64,000 nucleotides of DNA from Pyrus communis (Eukaryota > Streptophyta > Magnoliopsida > Rosales > Rosaceae), in contig NC_084815.1 in assembly GCF_963583255.1 (NCBI RefSeq), forward strand, positions 11,083,724 to 11,147,723, written 5' to 3'. The translations under genes and the position numbers were made by a program. A model generated the notes under the pieces. It saw nothing but the letters and a program-made list of their open reading frames with translations. It was not told where the DNA came from and searched no databases. Positions 1 through 9,494 of this stretch are shown here, piece by piece. The stretch's first letter is position 1. The number at the start of each line of letters is the position of its first letter.

Positions 1-103
1 ATCACTTAATCACTTATCACTTATCATCACCACTTAACCACTTATCATATCATAACCACATATCATATCACTTATCACTTATCACTTAACATAACATCCA
101 CCT

Positions 104-303
104 ACTTCACCTACAACATCCACTTCACCTACAACATCCACCCACTTCACCTACAACATCCACCTACTTCACCTACAACTTCCACTTCACCTACAACATC
201 CACCTACTTCACCTACAACATCCACCTACTTCACCTACAACATCCACTTCACCTACAACATCCACCTACTTCACCTACAACATCCACCTACTTTCACCTA
301 CAA
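104..303. repeat. Minisatellite in the LTR U3
   Basis: Tandem units of about 18 and 22 bp are built on CACCTACAACATCCAC, alternating with and without an extra CTAC. The preceding 100 bp are runs of CACTTATCA. The same array lies in the 3' LTR at about 6125-6324. This replaces the RY-rich U3 seen in the other LTRs of the window. Confidence 0.85.
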
Positions 304-333
304 ATGACATAGCCATATGTTCCCTCCACTACT

Positions 334-344
334 CCTATAAATAC
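334..344 (+). promoter_or_regulatory. LTR core promoter TATA box
   Basis: CCTATAAATAC lies about 200 bp upstream of the first leader palindrome. The same CTATAAATA box sits at the matching place in every complete LTR here. It marks the U3/R boundary region. The start of transcription itself is inferred. Confidence 0.75.
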
Positions 345-529
345 CCTTGCATTCATTCATTCATGGACATCTCATTTCATACACAACACACCATTTTTCC
401 ATTTCCCTTGTAATCCAAACACCATTTTTCCATTTCCCTATTAATCCAAACACCACTCCTCATCCATTTCCATAATCCCCCAAACCTCACCTTAGACCTT
501 GTGCTACAACAACGAGGAAGATAAGAGGG

Positions 530-748
530 CCTAAACGTTCATACAATTCAAGTGTGAGTTGTTGGAATGTTTAGGTGTTTCTTTGATTTCAAAGTTTAAA
601 TTTAATTCTCTTTGTTTTGTACGTATGAGGAATGGAAGAGAAGATTGCCTAAACGTTCATACAATTCAAGTTTGAGTTGTTGGAATGTTTAGGTGTTTCT
701 TTGATTTCAAAGTTATGAGGAACTAAACCCCCTTTAGCTAGGGGGTGA
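530..748 (+). other. Conserved leader palindromes (two 46-nt hairpins plus a C/G-run stem-loop)
   Basis: Two 46-nt imperfect palindromes, 530-575 and 648-693, start CCTAAACGTTC and end GAATGTTTAGG, pairing with one G-U wobble in the stem. A third stem-loop at about 725-748 joins CCCCCT to AGGGGG. The trio lies downstream of the TATA box, so it should be in the genomic RNA leader. It recurs in the complete LTRs of both orientations. Confidence 0.75.
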
Positions 749-1620
749 TTCGAAACTATGTTTATATTTGCAATATGAATTGATTAACTTTCGTTGGAAT
801 TTCATAAGTTGTGGATTCAATTTGTTTAACCGTTTGATTGATAACTTATTTATGAATGTTTATTAAGAATGCGCGCTTAATTTTCATGCATGAATATGAC
901 ACTAGAATATAAGTGAATTTCACCTAATCGTTATGAACTTATATTCACAAGTAGTGGAGGTTGCTTATAAACAATCGCGTTAAATGAATTCTTGGCACGA
1001 GTTTCATGCTCATCATAGTAACGAATGCCTCGTCAACACTTATAGTTTTCATAATGCTTAATGATCTTTGATTGTATCTTTATTGTGCTTTTCACGTAAA
1101 GGACTTTTGGAGAATGTGGTGAATTGCGTTGCGCTAACCCATCCAATTCATTAACTTAAGGAAAACTTGACGGTTAATTTAAGCGGACCTAATTAACCCG
1201 GGGCGTTGAGTTTCATAATTTATCGAAAGACCAACTGAGAATCAATCTTGTATGCAAGTGTAACATGTGTGGAGAAGAACCCCTTGGCTATTCCATCATC
1301 CATATTTTCATCACATTCATATTTACATTTTGCCTTTAATTACAATTTGTCCATTTAATTTAATCTCGTCCAAACACAATCCCCCCTTTACTTTATTGTT
1401 CAATTTAATTAGAAATCAATTTAGTTTATGTTTTAAAGTATTTTTGAATTCTTTGAGTCTAGTATAGTGTTTTATATTGTGTTTTTACGTTTTTGAGTCA
1501 AATCCAAGTGATTAACAATCCCTCCTAATCCCCGGTCCAGAACGATCCCTACTTATATCATTACTACAATTGTCAAAAAGAGGGTTTAATTTGTGTGCGT
1601 ATAATTCTCGCATCAAATTT

Positions 1621-1638
1621 TGGTGCCGTTGACGGGGA
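1621..1638 (+). other. Primer-binding site, tRNA-Asp type with two mismatches
   Basis: TGGTGCCGTTGACGGGGA lies 5 nt after the LTR end. The expected complement of the plant tRNA-Asp(GTC) 3' end is TGGCGCCGTTGCCGGGGA, so two positions differ. It marks the start of minus-strand DNA synthesis. Confidence 0.85.
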
Positions 1639-1738
1639 TTAGAAAATTTGCTAATCCCTTGGATTGTTTTATTTTCGTTTGTTTTTATTTTATTCCAGAT
1701 TCTTATGTTATTTTGTTTCTTGTTCTAGGTAGTAGTTT

Positions 1739-1783
1739 ATGACTCGGAGTTCTCATCCGATTCGTGAACGTATCCTGGAGTGA
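1739..1783 (+). pseudogene. Gag stub: first 14 codons left after gag-pol deletion
   Basis: An ATG at the gag start position opens a 14-codon frame beginning MTRSSHPI and closing in TGA. The intact polyprotein begins MTRSSRPI. The sequence then jumps straight to the conserved segment that follows the pol stop in the intact element, so essentially all of gag-pol (about 5.5 kb) is missing. The same stub is found at 13424-13468 and 19728-19772. I infer one ancestral deletion that was later amplified. The stub could act as a short upstream ORF but is unlikely to be a functional protein. Confidence 0.8.
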
Positions 1784-1793
1784 TTGGGTTCTT

Positions 1794-1845
1794 CGTCCGG
1801 CTGCAAGACGTAAAAGAAAGCGCTACTTGGGAGGCAACCCAATGC

Positions 1846-1883
<38 letters not shown>
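1794..1883 (+). other. Conserved post-pol segment and A-tract
   Basis: The segment from CGTCCGGCTGCAAGACG to GGGAGGCAACCCA (1794-1841) lies just after pol in the intact element (29258-29304, other strand) and in the decayed one (63511-63558). Here it follows the gag stub directly. A run of 34 A residues (1850-1883) then leads into the antisense cassette. Confidence 0.8.
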
Positions 1884-1884
<1 letters not shown>

Positions 1885-1904
1885 ATGGCAGAACGATGGA
1901 GGCT

Positions 1905-2582
1905 TTACAAAGGTTGTTTACTTAAAGACCCACTACGTGGCAAAACTCTTGAAGCGGAAGGCATCGAGACGGAAGGCATCGGGGCAGAAGACATAGGAGC
2001 GGAAGGCATCGGAGCTGGAGGCATCGAAGATAGAGCATTCGAGGCCTCAATACTTGGCCAAACGCTGGATGATCCAGGAAAAAGGTGCCTCTGGAGGAAA
2101 GACGAAAACCTTTGACGGTCACTTTGAATCCGACCTTCAGACTCTTGCAGTTCATCAAGCTTCCTCTTCATGCCCGTCGAATAGTTGTTGGCAAGCACGT
2201 GCAAACTTCTATTCTCATGCTTAAGCAGTTTGATCTCCTGCTTAAGACTTTCCACCTCTGCCATCAATGATTCCACCTGACGGGAGCGGGCAAGCAGGCG
2301 TTGGCCCATGTTGGACACAGAACTCGCACACTGAACACTAAGTGCGAGGGACTCTTGAACGGCCAACTCATCGGACCGTCCTGACAGCAGCCTACTATCT
2401 TTTGGAGTGAGGAGGTTCCTAGCTACTATTGTAGCTGTTGTGGCGTCCTGCATCACGGAGTCTTCCCCTGTGAGAGGACCGTTAGAAGATAAGAAAGAAG
2501 GGCGCCATACGTTACCTTGACGCGGCGCGCCCGTATCACTGCTAAGGCTCAATTCCAAGCTAAGGTTCGATGGGTTTGCCAT
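1905..2582 (-). CDS. Antisense ORF protein of the retrotransposon (aORF), copy 1, 225 aa, coiled coil
   Basis: This ORF runs opposite to the element it lies in. The protein begins MANPSNLSLELSLSSD. Residues about 75-170 are rich in heptad-spaced Leu/Met/Val with charged residues (RQVESLMAEVESLKQEIKLL and onward), as in a coiled coil. The tail, about 185-215, is a Met-Pro-Ser-Ala-Pro short repeat, followed by a basic end. No signal peptide or membrane segment is visible. Four further copies lie in this window, three open and one with a stop. I do not recognise a characterised family and assign no function. A self-associating, possibly nucleic-acid- or Gag-binding accessory protein would fit, but that is inference. 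The start ATG is shared by all copies. Confidence 0.72.
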   Translation of the reverse strand: MANPSNLSLELSLSSDTGAPRQGNVWRPSFLSSNGPLTGEDSVMQDATTATIVARNLLTPKDSRLLSGRSDELAVQESLALSVQCASSVSNMGQRLLARSRQVESLMAEVESLKQEIKLLKHENRSLHVLANNYSTGMKRKLDELQESEGRIQSDRQRFSSFLQRHLFPGSSSVWPSIEASNALSSMPPAPMPSAPMSSAPMPSVSMPSASRVLPRSGSLSKQPL

Positions 2583-3720
2583 TTTTCAAAAGTGTTCAAA
2601 GAGAGGGGCGGATGGAGTTAATTCTCAAAGGGCCGGAGTCGATTTTCAAGAATGGGAATTCTTCAGAGTGTGTTTGTTGTGGTGATCGACAGCTCTATAA
2701 AAGCCAAGGCGACGCGTCCACTGATTCAAGAAGCCGGAATTTCCGGCGTAATTTAGGCAACCCGTTCTCGGCTTTTCAGAAGACGCGTTCAACTTTGTCA
2801 AAAGATTTCTGACAAAGCTGAAAACACGTGGAGGCCATCATCGCAACTACATATCTTTAGCCGACAAGCGCAAAGTTCGGCGACGCTTTCTCTGCTTTTC
2901 AGAAGACGTGTGCAGCTTTGTCAAAAGGAGCCGCATCTGCACTACCACGTGTCGTTCAGAAAGCGAAGGGGCGTCGTTCAGAAATCGAAGGGGCGCCTGC
3001 TCAGAAATCGAAGAGGCGCCACTATTTCAAAAAGCCGGATTTGCGGGATCAAAACGTTTGTCGACAAGGGTAAAAAGTACCACCACTTGATATTATCTCT
3101 ATATATGTCGACCTTCGTCTTTTATGGCAGGGCAAACCTGAAGAAAATGCCCAACTCTCCCTCACCTCTGAGGGCGCACTCCCAGCAAAGCCTTTCGAAA
3201 TACTCAATTCTTTCTTCTTCCCCAAAGATGATACCAGATGCCTGGAGTACATATGACCCAGGAGAAAACGGCGGATTGAAGCATGTGCTGATTCATTCAC
3301 CGCTTCTTCAAAGCAAAGGTATCTCATATCATCAAGGTCAAAAGCAAAAATATCTCATATCATGCTCTTTCCCTGTCTTTTTCTTTGTTCTTGTTCTTAC
3401 TTGCATGGCAAAGTAAAAGAAGCAATCAGCCGGCACTTGGAGTCAGTCTACCGATCTGGAGCCAACTGCCTGGAATCTATTCCTGATTGCTTACCTAGCG
3501 TTGCTCTCGAGTAGTCATCTTCAACGGTTGATACACTTCCAGAGAAGGGACCACTCCTGCAAAGATTGAACAAAGAAACAGATAGCAGGAGGAAGCTCAG
3601 ACCTTCGGGGGAGACACTAAAGGGAATCCTGCTGCCCAATTCAAGAGTAGCACAAAGGAAAATCAATGATGGGCGGAAACCAGTTCAAGAGTAAGCCTGT
3701 GGAATCACCAAGATCATGCC
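2583..3720 (-). promoter_or_regulatory. 5' flank of aORF copy 1 (putative antisense promoter region)
   Basis: There is no convincing ORF here. A TATA-like stretch about 115 bp from the ATG reads CTATAAAAG on + and CTTTTATAG on -, so its direction is ambiguous. Farther out are CACGTG near 2826 and imperfect direct repeats containing TTTTGACAAAG. Promoter activity is inferred from layout and conservation between copies. Confidence 0.45.
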
Positions 3721-3816
3721 TCAATACAATCACCAAGGAGAAGAGGGAATTTACACTCCATAACCAGATTTGCGTCCCTAAACTCTTCTCTTTGTTAATT
3801 ACATTCTGCCATGTTT

Positions 3817-4826
3817 AGTATGTTTAGTTGCTTTTTGTGTGTTTACTTATGTTTTGTGTGAACCATATGCTTAAAACATTGAGGACAATGTTTGATTTAA
3901 GTATGGGGGGGGGGGGGGGTAACTAAGTATATTTAATGCAAATTCGTGGGATTTTATCACCCATAAGTTCAAATGTTGTTCCTTGCTGTTTTATGGTGTT
4001 TTTAAGTTGTTTTAGAGTGTTTTAGTGTGTTTTGTTTTATAATTCGAAAATCCCATAAAAATTTGAAAAATTGTTTTGAAAAACCCAAAAAGAGTTGTTT
4101 CAAGAGTCGTTTTTGTGTGTTTGTGTCTTAGGGTACCTTCCAACACAATGATAAGGATTTGGTTTATAATTGCATGACGGTTAGAAAGAGTTATAAACAT
4201 AGAGAAAAGTTTGATTTACTCTTGGTATATGCTTGGTTATGGTTATAATGTATGACTTCACATGCAATCATAAAAGAAAAAAAATTCGTTTTTGTAACAT
4301 GCTTGAAGGAAGGAACTCAAACAAACGCTACAACCCTGAGAGACTTGAGCCTATAACGTTCTTTGGAGAGTATAATCTATGATTTCTTGTTTTCTAAAGT
4401 CGTTGCATGATCTCATTATTCTTTGCTTGGTTACTACTTAGAAGGCGTTTCATCATATAGTTCCAAATGCTAGAACTCATGCCCATTTCATTCAAAGCAT
4501 GTTATTGATTTGCATAACACATATTCAAGAAGAAGTTGTGTAGTGACCACCACCATAGCCAAATAGCCTTACTTCCCATACTTCGTATATGTTGTAAGTT
4601 TTAACCCCGTTGAGCCTCGTTTTGCCTTTATTCCTTGTTTACCCACATCACCCCTTACCTAGCTTAGAGTAGGACTTTCCTATACCCTTGTTCTTAAAGT
4701 TTAGTGAGCATGACTTAAATGAATTCCTTTTGAGTTACATTATGCAAGAAAATGAGTGTGGGGGAGTAAAAGTTTGTTCTTACGTTTATATGTATGTTTT
4801 GAGATTTAAAAGAAAAAGAAGAAAAG

Positions 4827-4862
<36 letters not shown>

Positions 4863-5611
4863 AGTGAAAATAAGTAAGAATGAACTCACGAGCGTTGATG
4901 GTTGAAAAAAGGGTCCAAAAAGTTGAATATGGCCCTAAGTTTTGTGTGATTTTCCCTTGGGTGTTCAAAGTTGACTTCTGCGTTCTTAAGGGAATTCTAA
5001 GTGCCTAATTCAATACTTTGCTCACTATTGCTTTAAGAATGTTTGTTTATCCTTCACCTTTCATTGTTAGCCAATACCCTAGCCCCGTTACTACCCTTTG
5101 ACTTCTATATTGAGTGTTATGTATTTCAATTGTGGAGTTTGAACTTGGTATGAGCTTATGGTGTCACTGGTTCTCGCGTCTAAGTAGTAGCATTCCATTC
5201 ATGAGATCATATCTAAACATGCTTATTAACTCCAAAAAATGCTTTCCTTATTATAACATATGTGAGTGTTCGTCTACATGTTTACATCAATCTTCTCACA
5301 TATACCTAGTGTAGGGTGTGTAGTCAGAAAATCTGTGTTAAAAACGAGAGTACATCTAGTAAGAAATTGAGGGAATTCTCTAAAGGCATGTTACTACATT
5401 TGAAATGTGTTTTAATTGCTTAATTATGAACTAGTATGTGGTGACTATGATTAAGAATGTACTTAAGTGTAAAGATGGCTCAAATCTGTGAGAATAATGA
5501 TTTTTAACTTGTCATGTGCATTGGAAGTCCCTGATACGATTGTTGGAAGGTGTAGGTTGTGTTTTGTTCTTTTTGTTTTGTTTTTCTGTTTTGCTCGAGG
5601 ACTAGCAAAAG
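3817..5611 (+). other. Non-coding 3' interior of element 1
   Basis: No gene is supported. The stretch holds a polypurine-like motif (GATTTAAGTATG then 15 G at 3905-3919), an A-rich tract at about 4829-4860, and sequence shared with every interior in the window. It separates the cassette from the polypurine tract. Confidence 0.8.
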
Positions 5612-5628
5612 CTAAGTGTGGGGGTATT
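5612..5628 (+). other. Polypurine tract (plus-strand primer)
   Basis: CTAAGTGTGGGGGTATT abuts the TGATAGGAGC start of the 3' LTR. The same sequence, with small changes, precedes each 3' LTR here. It is the usual place for plus-strand priming. Confidence 0.85.
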
Positions 5629-7636
5629 TGATAGGAGCATATTTATGCGACTTAAATGGCTTGTTCTCGTACATTTACGTTATGTTTCTTTAGTTATTTT
5701 AGTACTTTAAGCTATTTTCGTGTGTTTGTAGGTCCAAAGGGCTAAAGGAGCAAAAAGATGCATTTTGGAGACTTTTGGAGCACTTTTGGGCTAAGGACGG
5801 ATAGCTTATGCTTGAAGCCAAAGTGTTGGACGAAATTGAAGACCTAATTGGAGCCAAAGTGTTGGAACCTTGTTCTCTTTAGTTTTAGGACATTTAAACC
5901 TTTCCTAATCCCAATCATGCCATGCATAACACACATCCATTCTAACACATTGTCATTGCACATGCATTTCCTTCATTAGTTAACCCACATGCACTTATCA
6001 CTTATCATCACCACATATCATATCACTTAATCACTTATCACTTATCATCACCACTTAACCACTTATCATATCATAACCACATATCATATCACTTATCACT
6101 TATCACTTAACATAACATCCACCTACTTCACCTACAACATCCACTTCACCTACAACATCCACCCACTTCACCTACAACATCCACCTACTTCACCTACAAC
6201 TTCCACTTCACCTACAACATCCACCTACTTCACCTACAACATCCACCTACTTCACCTACAACATCCACTTCACCTACAACATCCACCTACTTCACCTACA
6301 ACATCCACCTACTTTCACCTACAAATGACATAGCCATATGTTCCCTCCACTACTCCTATAAATACCCTTGCATTCATTCATTCATGGACATCTCATTTCA
6401 TACACAACACACCATTTTTCCATTTCCCTTGTAATCCAAACACCATTTTTCCATTTCCCTATTAATCCAAACACCACTCCTCATCCATTTCCATAATCCC
6501 CCAAACCTCACCTTAGACCTTGTGCTACAACAACGAGGAAGATAAGAGGGCCTAAACGTTCATACAATTCAAGTGTGAGTTGTTGGAATGTTTAGGTGTT
6601 TCTTTGATTTCAAAGTTTAAATTTAATTCTCTTTGTTTTGTACGTATGAGGAATGGAAGAGAAGATTGCCTAAACGTTCATACAATTCAAGTTTGAGTTG
6701 TTGGAATGTTTAGGTGTTTCTTTGATTTCAAAGTTATGAGGAACTAAACCCCCTTTAGCTAGGGGGTGATTCGAAACTATGTTTATATTTGCAATATGAA
6801 TTGATTAACTTTCGTTGGAATTTCATAAGTTGTGGATTCAATTTGTTTAACCGTTTGATTGATAACTTATTTATGAATGTTTATTAAGAATGCGCGCTTA
6901 ATTTTCATGCATGAATATGACACTAGAATATAAGTGAATTTCACCTAATCGTTATGAACTTATATTCACAAGTAGTGGAGGTTGCTTATAAACAATCGCG
7001 TTAAATGAATTCTTGGCACGAGTTTCATGCTCATCATAGTAACGAATGCCTCGTCAACACTTATAGTTTTCATAATGCTTAATGATCTTTGATTGTATCT
7101 TTATTGTGCTTTTCACGTAAAGGACTTTTGGAGAATGTGGTGAATTGCGTTGCGCTAACCCATCCAATTCATTAACTTAAGGAAAACTTGACGGTTAATT
7201 TAAGCGGACCTAATTAACCCGGGGCGTTGAGTTTCATAATTTATCGAAAGACCAACTGAGAATCAATCTTGTATGCAAGTGTAACATGTGTGGAGAAGAA
7301 CCCCTTGGCTATTCCATCATCCATATTTTCATCACATTCATATTTACATTTTGCCTTTAATTACAATTTGTCCATTTAATTTAATCTCGTCCAAACACAA
7401 TCCCCCCTTTACTTTATTGTTCAATTTAATTAGAAATCAATTTAGTTTATGTTTTAAAGTATTTTTGAATTCTTTGAGTCTAGTATAGTGTTTTATATTG
7501 TGTTTTTACGTTTTTGAGTCAAATCCAAGTGATTAACAATCCCTCCTAATCCCCGGTCCAGAACGATCCCTACTTATATCATTACTACAATTGTCAAAAA
7601 GAGGGTTTAATTTGTGTGCGTATAATTCTCGCATCA
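5629..7636 (+). repeat. 3' LTR of element 1 (2008 bp)
   Basis: It begins TGATAGGAGC and ends CTCGCATCA. It carries the minisatellite (6125-6324), TATA box (6355-6365) and leader palindromes seen in the 5' copy. It is followed at 7637 by AACACTTTAAAATAA, an internal position of the neighbouring LTR. Confidence 0.93.
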
Positions 7637-8285
7637 AACACTTTAAAATAAATGGGGGATTGGTTTTGACGAATTTAAACTAAAAGAACAGATTGTAAGT
7701 AAAAACAGATAGTAAAGATGAATGTGATGAAAATATGGATGGAAGGCTAGCTAAGGGGTTCATCTCCATACATGTTATACTTGCATAATAAAACGATTTC
7801 CAATTGCATTTCAATAAATCATTAATTCTCAACACCCCAAGTTAACCGTGATGCACTAATTAACCTTCAAATCTTCCTAACGTTATTGAATTGGATGATT
7901 GCATACGACAACCCAAAACATTCCCCACAAGTCCCCTACATGATTGCATAATAGAGATACAAGCAAGAATCATTACGCTCTATGAAAATTATAAGTGTTG
8001 ACGGGGCATTCGTTACTATGATTGCATGAAACTTATGCCAAGAATTCGTTTAACGCGATTGTTTATAAGCAACCTCCACTACTTGTGAATATAAGTTCGT
8101 AACTATTAGGTGAAACTCACTTATATTCTAGCGTCATATTCATGCATGAAAATTAAGCGTGCACTCTCAATAAACATACATAAATAAGTTATCAATCAAG
8201 CAGTTAAACAAATTGAATCCACAACTTATGAAACGCAATTAGAAGTAATCAAATCAAAATGCAAGCATAAACATATATTTCGAAT

Positions 8286-8511
8286 TACCCCCTAACCAAG
8301 GGGGGTTTAGTTCCTCATGGTACAAAACAAAGAGAATCAAAGAAACACCTAAACATTCCAACAACTCAAACTTGAATTGTATGAACGTTTAGGTCCTCTT
8401 CTCTTCCATTCCTCATTCGTACAAAACAAAGAGTATTGAAATTAAACATTGAAATCAAAGAAACACCTAAACGTTCCAACAACTCAAACTTGAATTGTAT
8501 GAACGTTTAGG
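8286..8511 (-). other. Leader palindromes in array LTR 1
   Basis: The 46-nt palindromes lie at 8348-8393 and 8466-8511, and the C/G-run stem-loop at about 8286-8306. They are equivalent to those at 530-748 in element 1, in opposite orientation. Confidence 0.75.
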
Positions 8512-8754
8512 CACTCTTCTCTTCCTCTTCGTTGTAGCACAAGGTCTAAGGATAGTTTGATGGTGTGAATGGTTTGGGGAGTGGTGAAGATGGAAGGATG
8601 GTGTTTGGATTGTAAGGGAGTGGTGCCTCAAGGCCACGGCACCAAGGGCAGTTTGTGATGGTCTACATTCTGAAAATGGAAGGGTTTGTGTTGTGGTATG
8701 TACAATGGATGAATTTCTGAAATGGAGGAGTGAATGAGAATGAATGCAATGGAT

Positions 8755-8766
8755 GCTTATTTATAG
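8755..8766 (-). promoter_or_regulatory. LTR TATA box
   Basis: On the - strand this reads CTATAAATAAGC. Equivalents lie at 15063-15074, 21368-21379, 24137-24148 and 36348-36359. Transcription would run to lower coordinates, toward the primer-binding site. Confidence 0.75.
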
Positions 8767-8828
8767 GTGAAATGGGGGGAACATGACAGCTAGGAGGGAA
8801 TGTGGCTGGATGTTTAAATGATTAAAGG

Positions 8829-9243
8829 ATGCATGTGGGTTGGAATTGCATGTGCAATGAATATGTGGCTACATGTGCAAGGGGACAATCTGAAAATGCA
8901 TGTGAAAGCATGTGTTGGCTGCAATGATGAAATGGATGGGAGTGCATGTGGCTTAATTAATTAAAGGGAGTGCATGTGCAATGTTTTAAAGGATGGAATG
9001 GATGTGAATATGATGGAAATCTGATATGGTGATGGGAGATGCATGTGGCTGATTTATGCATGTGATTAAAGGGGGAAGTGCATGTGGGTTGGAAATATAA
9101 AAGGGGAATGCATGTGGCTGCAAGGTGTGGTGAATGATGATGAATGCATGTGGATTAAAGAGTGAATGGTGGCTGCAAAGTGAATGAATAATGAAATGGG
9201 AAAGCATGTGCAAGGTTTTGGTGTGAATGATTGAATGTGCATG
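8829..9243 (-). promoter_or_regulatory. Cluster of TGCATG (RY-type) motifs in U3
   Basis: I count 11 TGCATG hexamers on the + strand (CATGCA on the element sense strand) in about 415 bp directly upstream of the TATA box. Chance would give far less than one. RY motifs (CATGCA) are bound by plant B3-domain regulators of the ABI3/FUS3/LEC2 type. Binding here is inferred. Confidence 0.6.
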
Positions 9244-9478
9244 TGGCTGCAATGGATTAGGAATCCTTCAATTTCGTCCATCCTCTTGGCTCCAAGCATA
9301 TGATATCCATTCCAATCTTTAATTTGCTCCAAAATGCTCCAAAATGCATCTTTTTGCTTCCTTAGCCATATGAACCTAAAAACACACGAAAATGGCTTAA
9401 ACTACTAAAACAACTATGAATTAACAATATAAATGCACGAAAACAAGCTAAGTAAGTCGCCTAAATATGCTCCTATCA

Positions 9479-9494
9479 AATTCCCCCACACTTA
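9479..9494 (-). other. Polypurine tract, array unit 1
   Basis: On the - strand TAAGTGTGGGGGAATT abuts the LTR start TGATAGGAGC. Confidence 0.83.

Larger units (their letters stand above)
1..1615 (+). repeat. 5' LTR of element 1 (partial)
   Basis: It matches 6022-7636 base for base where compared and ends in ...CGCATCA just before the primer-binding site. It contains a minisatellite (about 104-303), a TATA box (334-344), two 46-nt palindromes and a C/G-run stem-loop. No coding sequence is supported; the 66-codon open frame at 1267-1467 recurs only because the LTR recurs. Confidence 0.93.
1881..3816 (-). other. Antisense cassette, copy 1
   Basis: This segment is bounded by a 13-bp inverted repeat, AAACATGGCAGAA at 1881-1893 and its complement at 3804-3816. 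It carries the antisense ORF (1905-2582) and about 1.1 kb of its 5' flank. It looks more GC-rich than the LTRs. The decayed element near 63560 lacks the whole segment between the GGCAACCCATG and CAATCACCAAGG landmarks. Confidence 0.7.
1..7636 (+). mobile_element. Non-autonomous Athila-like LTR retrotransposon (element 1), 5' end outside window
   Basis: Two direct LTRs (1-1615 partial, 5629-7636 complete) enclose 4.0 kb. In + sense the order is 5' LTR, primer-binding site, a 14-codon gag stub, the conserved post-pol leader, a cassette with an antisense ORF, non-coding interior, polypurine tract, 3' LTR. There is no gag, protease, RT or integrase, so mobility would need proteins in trans. The LTR copies are offset by 6021 bp and I saw no mismatch in the parts compared, so the insertion is young. 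By subtraction the 5' LTR starts about 392 bp left of the window. The base after the 3' LTR continues in the middle of another LTR with AACAC, so this element is inserted in the left LTR of the neighbouring array. The predicted left TSD copy, AACAC, lies outside the window. Confidence 0.9.
7637..9478 (-). repeat. 3' LTR of array unit 1, outer 353 bp displaced by element 1
   Basis: It aligns to 13946-15787 with the same length (1842 bp) and only scattered differences. The open frames at 8986-9332 are U3 repeat sequence read by chance and recur in the other LTRs. Confidence 0.92.

Noticed and set aside
104..303. CRISPR-like array of repeats and spacers
   Set aside because: The units are contiguous minisatellite repeats without unique spacers, in plant retrotransposon DNA.
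1267..1467. 66-codon frame repeated exactly at 7288-7488
   Set aside because: The repetition is explained by LTR identity. Related frames in other LTRs are shifted or shortened, so there is no sign of protein selection.
1850..2582. The antisense cassette as a retrotransposed host mRNA with a poly(A) tail
   Set aside because: The A-tract in element 1 lies at the 3' side of the ORF but on the wrong strand: reading along the ORF strand it is poly(T). The cassette also carries promoter-like sequence upstream of the ORF, which a processed cDNA would lack.
2910..3416. 168-codon + strand frame overlapping the antisense 5' region
   Set aside because: The equivalent frames in other copies differ in length and frame (12518-11994, 44375-43536), so conservation is at the DNA level and not as one protein.
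8986..9332. Open frames rich in His/Ser/Pro in LTR U3 (also at 15295, 21570, 41095, 48662, 52123, 56327)
   Set aside because: They arise from short CATGCA/ATTCA-type repeats, overlap in several frames at once, lack any domain and occur only within LTRs.
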